From assembly GCA_021849295.1 (NCBI GenBank), contig JAJZTA010000001.1, positions 124,001 to 188,000 on the forward strand: 64,000 nt of DNA. Reading direction: 5' to 3'. The DNA is from Pseudomonadota bacterium. Its GTDB lineage: Bacteria > Pseudomonadota > Alphaproteobacteria > Micavibrionales > UBA2020. Within the stretch, counting starts at the first letter, position 1. Each line of letters starts with the position of its first letter. Below the pieces are notes generated by a model that searched no databases, was not told the origin of the DNA, and was given only the letters and a program-made list of their open reading frames with translations. Position numbers and translations under genes: made by a program. Positions 46,857-55,393 of this stretch are shown here, one piece after another.

Positions 46857-47456
46857 ATGGCCGCCGACATCAACAAGACACGCATGCGCGACACCCGTCT
46901 TCTGGTGCTTTTTCTCCTGCTGGCGGTCGTTTTCACCCAACCTGTGCTGCATGGCTGGCCGTATCAGCTGCTGCGCCTTGCGGGCTATTTCCTGCTGGTG
47001 GTCTGCGCGATCGGGCGGATGTACAGCACGGCCTTCATCGGCGGCGTGAAAAACGCCCAGCTCATCACCATCGGCCCCTATGCCATGTGCCGCAATCCGC
47101 TTTATTTCTTCTCGCTGCTGGGCGCAGCGGGTCTGGGGCTGCTATGGGGCGAGATCATTCCGACCATGATCGTCTTTTTCGGCTTCCTGCTGGTCTACAT
47201 CAAGCTGATTGGGCGCGAGGAGGCGTTTCTGGCAGAAAAATTCGGCGAGAGCTTTGCCGCGTTCAAGGCCAGCACCCCGCGCCTCTGGCCCGATTTTAAA
47301 AGATACACCGCGCCAGACGAGCTTTTGTTCCAGCCGCGCTATTTCAACATGGCGGTGCGTGACGCGGTGTGGTGGTTCGTGCCCGCGCCCGCGTATGAGT
47401 TGATTTCATACCTGCACCATGCGCATATCATCCCGACGTTCCTGCGGCTCCCGTAG
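46857..47456 (+). CDS. isoprenylcysteine carboxyl methyltransferase-family membrane protein
   Basis: The 199-residue protein has about four membrane helices and the family core [23 protein letters not shown] (about residues 74-96), followed by a [18 protein letters not shown] segment that binds the methyl donor in ICMT/PEMT-type enzymes. Bacterial members are putative lipid or small-molecule methyltransferases with unknown substrate. It lies two bases before mutS. Confidence 0.82.
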   Translation: MAADINKTRMRDTRLLVLFLLLAVVFTQPVLHGWPYQLLRLAGYFLLVVCAIGRMYSTAFIGGVKNAQLITIGPYAMCRNPLYFFSLLGAAGLGLLWGEIIPTMIVFFGFLLVYIKLIGREEAFLAEKFGESFAAFKASTPRLWPDFKRYTAPDELLFQPRYFNMAVRDAVWWFVPAPAYELISYLHHAHIIPTFLRLP

Positions 47457-47458
47457 CG

Positions 47459-50101
47459 ATGGCGGCGCAACCAGAAAAAAAGGATTCCCCGACTCCCATG
47501 ATGGCGCAATATCTCGCCGTCAAGGAACAACATCCGGATTGCCTTCTTTTCTACCGCATGGGCGATTTTTACGAGCTTTTCTTTGAAGACGCCGTAACAG
47601 CCGCCGGCGCGCTCGACATCACACTCACCAGCCGCGCCGACACGCCGATGTGCGGCGTGCCGTGGCATAGCCATGAAAGTTATCTCGCCAGGCTGATCAA
47701 GCTCGGGCACAAGGTCGCGATCTGCGAGCAGGTCGAAACGCCGGAGGAGGCGAAGCAGCGCGGCGGATATAAAGCGCTGGTGAAGCGCGACGTCATCCGC
47801 GTCGTCACCCCCGGCACGCTGACGGAAGACACGCTGCTCGAAAAAAGCAGCAACAATTACCTCATGGCATTGGCGGATGCGGGCGGCGGCTACGGCATGT
47901 CGTGGCTCGACCTTTCGACCGGCGATTTCACGTTGCAGCCGCTGTTGCCGCACAACCTCGGCGCGGCGCTGGAGCGCGTTTCCCCGGGCGAGATCCTCGT
48001 CTCCGAAAAACTCACGCAAAACCCCGGCCTGTTCGAGGTGTTCGCCGATTACAAATCAAAGCTCACCGTCCAGCCGCACAGCCGCTTCGACAGCGAAAAC
48101 GCCCGCAAACGTCTGGAAAAAATCTTCGGCGTCGGCACGCTGGAAAGCTTCGGCGCCTTCAGCCGCGCCGAAATCGCCGCCGCGGGCGCGCTGATCGACT
48201 ATGTGGAGCTGACGCAAAAAGGCAAGTTCCCGCGCCTCTCGCAACCCCGCCAGCTGCAGCTTGGGGCGGTGATGGAGATCGACGCGGCCACGCGCCGCAA
48301 CCTCGAGCTCACGCATACTTTGAGCGGCCAGCGGCAGGGCAGTTTGCTTTCGACCATCGACAAGACCGTTACCGGCGGCGGGGCGCGCCTGCTCGCCCGC
48401 CATCTCGCCATGCCGCTCACCGACCCTGCAAAAATCAACCGCCGTCTCGACATGGTGGAATTTTTCGCCGAGCGCAACACCCTGCGCGCCGACGCGCGCA
48501 GGTTTTTACAGCACTGCGCCGACATCGAGCGCGCCATCGCCCGCCTCAGCCTCGAGCGCGGCGGCCCGCGCGACCTTGCCGCCATCCGCGACACCTTGGC
48601 GCAAACCGTGCAACTGCACAAACTCATCAACACGGACGACCTGCCGCAAGGCCTCAAAGCCGCGCTTCAAGCGCTCGCCCTGTGGGGCTCGCACCATCCG
48701 CTGATCGACCAGCTCGAGCGCGCCCTCGCACCCGATCTGCCCGTGCTGACGCGCGACGGCGGCTTTATCGCCCGCGGCTATGCGCCGAAGCTCGACGAAC
48801 TCATGCAGCTCCGCGACGACAGCCGCCGCCATATCGCAGGATTGCAGGCGAAATACGCGCAGAAATCCGGCGTCTCCGGCCTCAAGATCAAGCACAACAA
48901 CATCCTCGGCTATTACATCGAGGCCACGGCCACGCACGCCGACAAGCTCCACGGAGATAAAGAGACTTTCATCCACCGCCAGACGATGGCGAACGCCGCG
49001 CGCTTCACAACCACCGAACTTTCCGATCTTGAGCAGAAAATCTCCGAGGCCGCCGGAAAAGCGCTGGCGCTGGAACTGCAGCTCTTCGCCGATCTGGTGC
49101 AGGAAGTGATGGCGCAGGCCGAACTGGTCGCCAAAACCGCGGCGGCCTTGGCCGCGCTCGATGTTTCCTCCGCCCTCGCCGAACTCGCCATCAAAAACCG
49201 CTACGCCCGCCCGCAGGTGGACGGCTCCACGACCTTCGACATCAAAGGCGGGCGGCATCCGGTGGTCGAAATCGCGCTCAGGAAGCAGGACAACGCCGAC
49301 TTCATCGCCAACGACTGCGCACTTGCGGAGACTTCACGCCTCTGGCTGCTCACCGGCCCGAACATGGCGGGGAAATCGACGTTTTTGCGGCAGAACGCGC
49401 TGATCGCGCTGATGGCGCAGATGGGTTGCTACGTTCCGGCGGAAAGCGCGCATATCGGCACGGTGGACCGCCTGTTCAGCCGCGTCGGCGCGGCGGACGA
49501 TCTGGCGCGCGGACGCTCGACCTTCATGGTCGAGATGGTCGAAACCGCGACGATCCTCAATCAGGCGACGGAACGCTCGCTGGTCATCCTCGACGAGATC
49601 GGCCGCGGCACGGCGACCTACGACGGACTTTCCATCGCCTGGGCCTGCCTCGAATATCTGCACGAGGCCAACAAATGCCGCGCCCTCTTCGCCACGCACT
49701 ATCATGAGCTCACCGGCCTGACGCAAACCCTGCCGCGCCTTGCCTGCCACACCATGCGCGTCAAGGAATGGAAGGACAATATCGTCTTTTTGCACGAAGT
49801 CACGGACGGCACGGCGGACCGCTCCTACGGCATCCACGTCGCCAAGCTGGCCGGCCTGCCGCCGCAGGTGATCGCCCGCGCCGAAGAGGTTTTGAAAACC
49901 ATCGAGGGCATGAAAGCCTCGGGCAAGCCCATGAAAGCCGCCACCGCCGATCTCCCCCTCTTCACCGCCGCGCCCGCGATGAGCGCCCCGCCGCAAAAAT
50001 CCTCCGCCGTTGAGGACGCCCTCAAAGACATCGATCCCGATGCGCTCACGCCCAGAGATGCGCTGGAGACGCTGTATCGGTTGAAAGAGTTACTGGGCTA
50101 G
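47459..50101 (+). CDS. mutS: DNA mismatch repair protein MutS
   Basis: The 880-residue mismatch sensor has the N-terminal mismatch-binding domain with the Phe-x-Glu wedge in [13 protein letters not shown] (near residue 36), connector and lever domains, and the ABC-type ATPase: Walker [21 protein letters not shown], Walker [11 protein letters not shown], and FATHYHEL. The C-terminal helical region is present. A later ATG at 47498 begins the conserved part but the longer start is kept. All domains are intact. Confidence 0.97.
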   Translation: MAAQPEKKDSPTPMMAQYLAVKEQHPDCLLFYRMGDFYELFFEDAVTAAGALDITLTSRADTPMCGVPWHSHESYLARLIKLGHKVAICEQVETPEEAKQRGGYKALVKRDVIRVVTPGTLTEDTLLEKSSNNYLMALADAGGGYGMSWLDLSTGDFTLQPLLPHNLGAALERVSPGEILVSEKLTQNPGLFEVFADYKSKLTVQPHSRFDSENARKRLEKIFGVGTLESFGAFSRAEIAAAGALIDYVELTQKGKFPRLSQPRQLQLGAVMEIDAATRRNLELTHTLSGQRQGSLLSTIDKTVTGGGARLLARHLAMPLTDPAKINRRLDMVEFFAERNTLRADARRFLQHCADIERAIARLSLERGGPRDLAAIRDTLAQTVQLHKLINTDDLPQGLKAALQALALWGSHHPLIDQLERALAPDLPVLTRDGGFIARGYAPKLDELMQLRDDSRRHIAGLQAKYAQKSGVSGLKIKHNNILGYYIEATATHADKLHGDKETFIHRQTMANAARFTTTELSDLEQKISEAAGKALALELQLFADLVQEVMAQAELVAKTAAALAALDVSSALAELAIKNRYARPQVDGSTTFDIKGGRHPVVEIALRKQDNADFIANDCALAETSRLWLLTGPNMAGKSTFLRQNALIALMAQMGCYVPAESAHIGTVDRLFSRVGAADDLARGRSTFMVEMVETATILNQATERSLVILDEIGRGTATYDGLSIAWACLEYLHEANKCRALFATHYHELTGLTQTLPRLACHTMRVKEWKDNIVFLHEVTDGTADRSYGIHVAKLAGLPPQVIARAEEVLKTIEGMKASGKPMKAATADLPLFTAAPAMSAPPQKSSAVEDALKDIDPDALTPRDALETLYRLKELLG

Positions 50102-50331
50102 GATTTCCTCATTTTGTCATCCCCGCGAAAGCGGGAGGGCAAAATAAGGGTTTGAATTATTGGGTAAATTTAAACCGAATTTCGCCTGTATATCGCCTGT
50201 GTACAATCCTTCACTTGAACCAAGTGCAGACCTCCGCAATATACCAAAATTGATGCATGTTTGTGAGATAAATTTTTGACAGCGCCTAATCGGCTTTCAA
50301 ATTATGATCGCGCAAGTCAATAGTTTGGCTG
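50102..50331. other. intergenic junction between mutS and the defence operon
   Basis: No gene is seen. A short hairpin CCCGC-GAAA-GCGGG at 50122-50135, resembling dispersed repeats of the 'cccgcgaaagcggg' type, lies 20 bases after mutS and may act as its terminator. TCGCCTGTATA and TCGCCTGTGTA stand in tandem near 50182. An inverted repeat CACTTG-AAC-CAAGTG lies at 50212-50226. Base composition becomes AT-rich from about 50140. Confidence 0.5.
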
Positions 50332-50796
50332 TCAGCCAGTAAAATACTCGATCTCGGGTTTGTCCTTTCCAATTAGCACAAAGGCTCCAAGTACGTATTT
50401 ATAGTCGTATTCACGATTTACCAAGTCCTTAAGTTTTCGTTTGTCCCTATCAAAGTCCTTCTGCCACCACCCCTTAAATTCTACAGCAAGCTTGTTGCCG
50501 CTATGGTCGCCACGTTTGTGTATTAATAAGTCAGGCCTAAGCCCTTCCTTAAAATTTGGAGTAGTTTTGGGATCGTCCATGCACTTATTGTACTCGCAAT
50601 CTAGGTGCAATTCTTTAAATGCACTCGATTTTAATAGTTCGTTCATATATACCGCCACTCGGAACACAATGGCCTGTTCCATGCCTTCCTTTTTTGGCAA
50701 TGGAGTTTCCTCCGCATACATTTTGCCTATGGCGGTTCCTAAGATTTTCTTAAGCTGGGCAATTTCATCATTTTCTACATTTTGCACTTGAGCCAA
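50332..50796 (-). CDS. PD-(D/E)XK-like small nuclease-fold protein of the defence operon
   Basis: The 154-residue protein has RPDLLIHKRG (Asp89) followed by LAVEFKGWW (Glu106, Lys108), spacing typical of PD-(D/E)XK nucleases, with a basic DRDKRKLKDL helix after it. It starts three bases after the protease stop and is the last gene of the operon. It could be a DNA-cleaving effector; the identity rests on this motif alone. Confidence 0.6.
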   Translation of the reverse strand: MAQVQNVENDEIAQLKKILGTAIGKMYAEETPLPKKEGMEQAIVFRVAVYMNELLKSSAFKELHLDCEYNKCMDDPKTTPNFKEGLRPDLLIHKRGDHSGNKLAVEFKGWWQKDFDRDKRKLKDLVNREYDYKYVLGAFVLIGKDKPEIEYFTG

Positions 50797-50799
50797 CCT

Positions 50800-51525
50800 T
50801 TATCCGAACTCAATTTGAAGCTTTGATTTATATTTAATAAGAGGAATCCCATAAATTAAGTCACTATTTTCGTCCCCACCCTGAACTAGGGCTACTACTG
50901 AACTGTCTTCACCAATTATTGGCGTACCGCTACAGCCTTTGAACGCTTCATGCCCAGGATGCTGCATAGGTAATTGAAAAACGAATAAACCGTCATCCTC
51001 TCCAATATAGGTCAATCCTTGATAGGGAGTTCTGGTGGTTTCAAAATATGGCGTTCCAAAATGATAAGCGAGATTTGGATCAACTCTGCCACAAAAGCCA
51101 TAACTGACATTCTTATCAGGAGGCTGTATCTCGCTTAATTCAAAAATAGTGACGGGCATCTCTTTGAGAATTGCCGAGTCATAATCTCTAATAATTTGAT
51201 TATACGGTTCAAGTGTTGGAGGGACTTCAAGATAGCAGAAGTCTTTAGCTTCTTTTCTCAACCTCTTTGAAGCATGAATTAAACCACCGGGTATTGGATT
51301 GTTCAGTGGAATTACTAGCGTTCCATTACTCGGTTCAAAGCGAATCTGAGCAATTAAAGTCCTATTTTTCTTTTTAATGTGAGCCACAGTCAAAAGAATC
51401 TTTCGACCATGATGCTCGAATAAGCAACCGCTTCCCAATCCGCTATCCGGTATATTACTCGAATCTACGTTCACTAACTGAAACGATGAGTCAATTAGCG
51501 CTTCTTGATAAGCGGTCAATTTCAT
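50800..51525 (-). CDS. trypsin-like serine protease of the defence operon
   Basis: The 241-residue protein has a chymotrypsin-fold pattern: LLTVAHIK with catalytic His49, an acidic residue in DYDSAILK (Asp116) or KDFCYLEV (Asp95), and KGCSGTPII with nucleophile Ser199 in the GxSGxP context. No signal peptide, so it acts in the cytoplasm. It lies 22 bases after the HEPN-motif gene. Cytoplasmic trypsin-like proteases occur in several phage-defence systems as activated effectors. Confidence 0.72.
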   Translation of the reverse strand: MKLTAYQEALIDSSFQLVNVDSSNIPDSGLGSGCLFEHHGRKILLTVAHIKKKNRTLIAQIRFEPSNGTLVIPLNNPIPGGLIHASKRLRKEAKDFCYLEVPPTLEPYNQIIRDYDSAILKEMPVTIFELSEIQPPDKNVSYGFCGRVDPNLAYHFGTPYFETTRTPYQGLTYIGEDDGLFVFQLPMQHPGHEAFKGCSGTPIIGEDSSVVALVQGGDENSDLIYGIPLIKYKSKLQIEFG

Positions 51526-51547
51526 TTTATTAGCAATACACTAATCA

Positions 51548-52555
51548 TCACTTACCGCGCCTCTCATCAATTAACCCATCGATATATCTGTCAAAGGCTG
51601 CGTGGGAATCTGCAATTTCATTTCTGATTTCCACCGTCTCGTCGATAAAGTTGCGATACAATTTTAAAGCCTTATGGGGATTTTCTTCTAATCTCAAACG
51701 GTCTTTTCGCTTCCTCCAATTCTCAATTGGGTCTTTTTTAATCGGCAGTTTATAATTTTTTGCTATCCAGTCGACATAGGCGAATCCGCCTTGTACTTGG
51801 CAGCCATTCAGGCGCGCAAATTCTTTTGCCTCATCTGTGGCGGCTGCTTTCCACGCCAAACAACGTACGATTACTTCGTCCCTAGTACACGGATTGGGCG
51901 TATCTCGGGAAAGAGTATCCAGTGAAATATCCGTTTCATCAATTAATTCTTCCATGTGCTCTGCCAGTGCCACTGCAAGTTCGGCAGCTTCAAATACGAT
52001 CTTTTTGGAAATCTGCGAGCAAGCGTCGAAATACTCACTTGGTAACGGAGGGAAAACAGAGTTTACATTTTTGAAATATTTGGCAACTCGATCAGGAGGT
52101 TTTAAACCAACCCCATAGGTTAAACTAGCCAAGCTCTGCCTACTCAGAATATCTGAGGCGACCTTTAAATAAAATCTAGAGATAGTCGGCAGAACTCTCT
52201 CATGCTGTAAGCCGATGTGGTAAACCTCATTCCGGAAACCATGAAAAATATTTATTGTAACAGCTTCCTCATCATTAATTATTTTCAGGTTCTTCATGAA
52301 CCTTACTTTTGCATCAAAATGACGCCGAACAGCATCATTAAGTGCATCGGTATATTCGTAAGGATTATTTGGAGCCCTCCACATAATTTCAGCTTGTTTA
52401 TCCAGCGCCAAATGATGAAAGCTGATTTCAAGAGCATTGTCAGTTAACATCAAAGCAAAACGGGCATTGTTAGCATCGCCCTTTGAAATATGTTCTAGTG
52501 CGAGATCAAGTTGTTCCAGGCTGTTTAAGAGGATGCGAAATTGCAAATGTATCAA
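51548..52555 (-). CDS. HEPN-motif helical protein of the defence operon
   Basis: The 335-residue, mainly helical protein contains FRNEVYH at about residues 107-113, giving R108-N109-x3-H113, the RNxxxH motif of HEPN ribonucleases. A second R-x6-H (IRNEIADSH) lies near residues 311-318. The only credible start is TTG at 52555, five bases after drmC, since the first ATG lies inside the conserved helical region. I know no named family. RNA cleavage and growth arrest is the expected activity if the motif is functional. Confidence 0.6.
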   Translation of the reverse strand: MIHLQFRILLNSLEQLDLALEHISKGDANNARFALMLTDNALEISFHHLALDKQAEIMWRAPNNPYEYTDALNDAVRRHFDAKVRFMKNLKIINDEEAVTINIFHGFRNEVYHIGLQHERVLPTISRFYLKVASDILSRQSLASLTYGVGLKPPDRVAKYFKNVNSVFPPLPSEYFDACSQISKKIVFEAAELAVALAEHMEELIDETDISLDTLSRDTPNPCTRDEVIVRCLAWKAAATDEAKEFARLNGCQVQGGFAYVDWIAKNYKLPIKKDPIENWRKRKDRLRLEENPHKALKLYRNFIDETVEIRNEIADSHAAFDRYIDGLIDERRGK

Positions 52556-52560
52556 ATTTC

Positions 52561-53127
52561 TTATTTTTCAGCGTTGGTAAATATGCTTAAAACTGCTTCA
52601 ACAAGCACAGCAATAGGCGCAACAGCATCACCTTCTAACAAGAAACCGCATTCCAAATTCACTTCCTTTGATCGGTATAAGAAATTTGCAGAACCAACAT
52701 ATGCTGCCACTCCGTCCGCTAACACAACCTTTGCATGAAAAGTCTCGTTATATCTACTGTCGTTATTAGCGTGTTCAATCGTGTAGTCGAATATTTTGGT
52801 AGCTGCCTGTCTTAATGTTTCTCCATATACTCCAAATTTATTCAACTCACTCGAATCTTTCAGGATCAGAATTCTTTTTGAAGCTCTTGATGCATTAAAT
52901 ATTTCGGTAGCCCAAATTGCACCAGCGGCATCGATATACGGGGTCATAATGACTATGCGCGATTCAGCCTTTTGCGCAAGGTGCTGAAACGCGTCATTAG
53001 TAGCCGTAAGCGTAGTAAAGGATGCGCCAGCCAAGCGCTGTAATTCGGCTCCGACCAAACTGGGCTCCGGCGGAAGAGTAACAATAAAACGCGCTCGTCC
53101 GAGCGGGGCGATTAGGGAATCAGTCAT
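52561..53127 (-). CDS. drmC: phospholipase-D-like protein DrmC
   Basis: The 188-residue protein has a single HKD motif in FHAKVVLADGVAAYVGSANF (H-x-K-x4-D), followed by a GSANF turn, as in DISARM DrmC. It probably acts as a dimer. The ATG at 53127 overlaps the end of drmB by eight bases; an upstream in-frame TTG is rejected. In known DISARM, DrmC is dispensable for defence in some assays. Confidence 0.85.
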   Translation of the reverse strand: MTDSLIAPLGRARFIVTLPPEPSLVGAELQRLAGASFTTLTATNDAFQHLAQKAESRIVIMTPYIDAAGAIWATEIFNASRASKRILILKDSSELNKFGVYGETLRQAATKIFDYTIEHANNDSRYNETFHAKVVLADGVAAYVGSANFLYRSKEVNLECGFLLEGDAVAPIAVLVEAVLSIFTNAEK

Positions 53128-55393
53128 GTGCCAGCCGTGGGTCGAAGTAACCAACTAACGAATTGCTATCCCTTGGCTCCCAGTTTGGGGCTGAGCCTCC
53201 ACGTAAACAGGAGCGTGAGAGAAGGTGATTTCCTGCAATGCAGGTTACTTCTGATACCATGATGCAAGCAGGGCAAGCGCCTCCTCTTGAGTCACAAAGC
53301 GAACCAGAGCCGCATCGCAACTGTCTGGTTGAGAGTATGCGCCTTAAGAAGTCGCCTGAATGGTTTCTCCACATAGCTGAAATGTTTCCAAGGTCTGGAG
53401 TCATGCCTTTACGATACACGCAAAAAGCCAAATCCGCCGGAAAGATATGCTCCCCTAGTCCGTCTCTATCTATGCCAGATGCATCTGCCAGTGAATGCAT
53501 GACTTGGTGAGATAGACTATGAAGCAACATGTAAGTGTACGGACAAAGAGATCGAGTCAAACCTGATCGTCCTTCTCGGTTTTTGAAGCCGTCCAGGAAA
53601 GGCTCAAAGTCTGTATAGTTTTCGAGGAAGGCTGCCCCAATACTTTTCTCTTCGTCTGGAGACGGCAAACCATCCACCTCATTCGTAAGAAGCCATCGTT
53701 TTACTCTCGCCTCATCAAGCTTAAAGTAAAGCGCCTCATTCTTTTGCCGAGTAACGTAAATGGGATGCTTACCGTTTGGAAGTGAAGCAAATGCATTTAA
53801 TCTAACAGGCATGGGGACTTGACGCCCATTATGTTCTCTATTGTAAACAGGAGTTGAAGAAACACGGGTAAATCCAAAGCTAAATTCACAAATCGGGAGT
53901 CCGCGTATTAAAACCAGTTCTTCTATGCCTATAGCACTCATCAAAGAGCCGGTAGCGTTCTTATACAATCCCAAAGCCGTGGTATTGCCCACCGCGTCAC
54001 AAATCAATCGGTCAGGATTCAACACATCAACAGCCTCGTGACGTTCAAATTTCTCACTAACATGTTCAGTCTTAAAGCGGTCATGCTCAATTGTCAGTCG
54101 AATTGGGTCGTACCTTCTCGCCCATGTGTTTCGAGTTTCTACCCCGCGACGAAGTGAAAGACTGTTAACCTCACCGCGTTCAATTACTCCGTCTTGGAAC
54201 CATTTTTCCTTTAGGTCGGCAGCGCCTTTTAATAACTCCTCTACACGATTTACCTGATTTCTCTGTTTTGCACGCTCTGCCCATTCCAAATGATCCGTGT
54301 AATCCTGCCATTCTACGCCTCTACCGATGCTATTGAGCGCGGACATAATTTTATCATCGCTTGGCGTGTTGAAATCAAAGCCATGAATGTTTGCGACGCG
54401 TAACAGCAGTTGTTCTTTTCTGTCCTCATCAGGCATCAGCAGATCAACGACGCTCCTGTCTCTAAACTCTATAAATGTCCCTTTTTGCGTATAAAAAGCC
54501 GAGTTAGCGCGATATGAAATGGGAAGCATATTGACTTCAAGATATTCCCAATTTCTGCCTCCACTTCTTTGAACATTAGTCAACACATCAAGGGTGTGAT
54601 TATCATGCTGCTGGAAGTCACGCGTTTTTCCACAGCCCTTACAAATAAATTTCCACTCAGAAAATACAGGGCTGTCATTATCAAGACTGAAATCTTCGCT
54701 ACCGCAACCACAGAGCGTAAAGCGAGCTACGCGCTGTCTATTATTATCATAGTAATTCCTGTGGGGGCTTAATGGCTCCAAACTTCCAGACCAGTGAACA
54801 TAAACGACATCAACCTGTGTCCAACGAGGCTCATGATTTTCACAGCGCCTTGGCAGCGGGTGATTAGCCTGCTCCTCAATCGACTGATACTCTTTTAACC
54901 TTCCACAAGTGGCACATCGAAACAAAAGCGGGTATGGCACATACCCCATCACAGAAGGTTCATTGAGCTGAAACTGCGCAGGGTCTAACTCAATACGTTG
55001 CGTGCGCTGGTTATAGAATGGGTCATCAAGTATTAGCTGTATCGGCGTTTCATCCGGTAAACGAACTTGGGAACCTCTGCTATGCCAATTCGAGGTTATC
55101 TCATTTATTCCCTTGTAAATTAGTAGCCGCGTTGCATCTTCAATTTTCAGTAATTCCCTATCTATCGGTACTGAACGACAAATTCCTTTAGCCCCTTCCC
55201 AAGTGAAAAGGGTTCCTGGGGCGTAGGTTGAGGCTAACTGCACCTGAGATCGAAACATCGAAGGAGGTCTAGGTGGAGCGTTTTCGCCTTGGTTACTAAA
55301 AGCGTTCTCAATTCGTTGGGCTTGATTTCTTACGGATTTGTCTTTCCAATTCTTCTTTTTTTTCTGCCCGCTATCCGAAGGAGTATTTGTCAT
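53120..55393 (-). CDS. drmB: DUF1998-containing DISARM protein DrmB
   Basis: The 757-residue protein has a Cys-rich middle (CATCG, CGCGS, CKGCG) and a C-terminal DUF1998 domain: LLHSLSHQVMHSLADASGI, then CGSGSLCDSRGGACPAC, a zinc-binding pattern. In DISARM, DrmB binds DrmA and helps it clamp DNA. Its start overlaps the drmA stop (ATGA). It is somewhat longer than typical DrmB. Confidence 0.87.
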   Translation of the reverse strand: MTNTPSDSGQKKKKNWKDKSVRNQAQRIENAFSNQGENAPPRPPSMFRSQVQLASTYAPGTLFTWEGAKGICRSVPIDRELLKIEDATRLLIYKGINEITSNWHSRGSQVRLPDETPIQLILDDPFYNQRTQRIELDPAQFQLNEPSVMGYVPYPLLFRCATCGRLKEYQSIEEQANHPLPRRCENHEPRWTQVDVVYVHWSGSLEPLSPHRNYYDNNRQRVARFTLCGCGSEDFSLDNDSPVFSEWKFICKGCGKTRDFQQHDNHTLDVLTNVQRSGGRNWEYLEVNMLPISYRANSAFYTQKGTFIEFRDRSVVDLLMPDEDRKEQLLLRVANIHGFDFNTPSDDKIMSALNSIGRGVEWQDYTDHLEWAERAKQRNQVNRVEELLKGAADLKEKWFQDGVIERGEVNSLSLRRGVETRNTWARRYDPIRLTIEHDRFKTEHVSEKFERHEAVDVLNPDRLICDAVGNTTALGLYKNATGSLMSAIGIEELVLIRGLPICEFSFGFTRVSSTPVYNREHNGRQVPMPVRLNAFASLPNGKHPIYVTRQKNEALYFKLDEARVKRWLLTNEVDGLPSPDEEKSIGAAFLENYTDFEPFLDGFKNREGRSGLTRSLCPYTYMLLHSLSHQVMHSLADASGIDRDGLGEHIFPADLAFCVYRKGMTPDLGNISAMWRNHSGDFLRRILSTRQLRCGSGSLCDSRGGACPACIMVSEVTCIAGNHLLSRSCLRGGSAPNWEPRDSNSLVGYFDPRLAHD

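Noticed and set aside
46673-47299. 208-codon plus-strand frame overlapping the methyltransferase-like gene
   Set aside because: Different frame with Arg/His/Pro-rich shadow composition; the gene at 46857 has clear membrane helices and a family motif.
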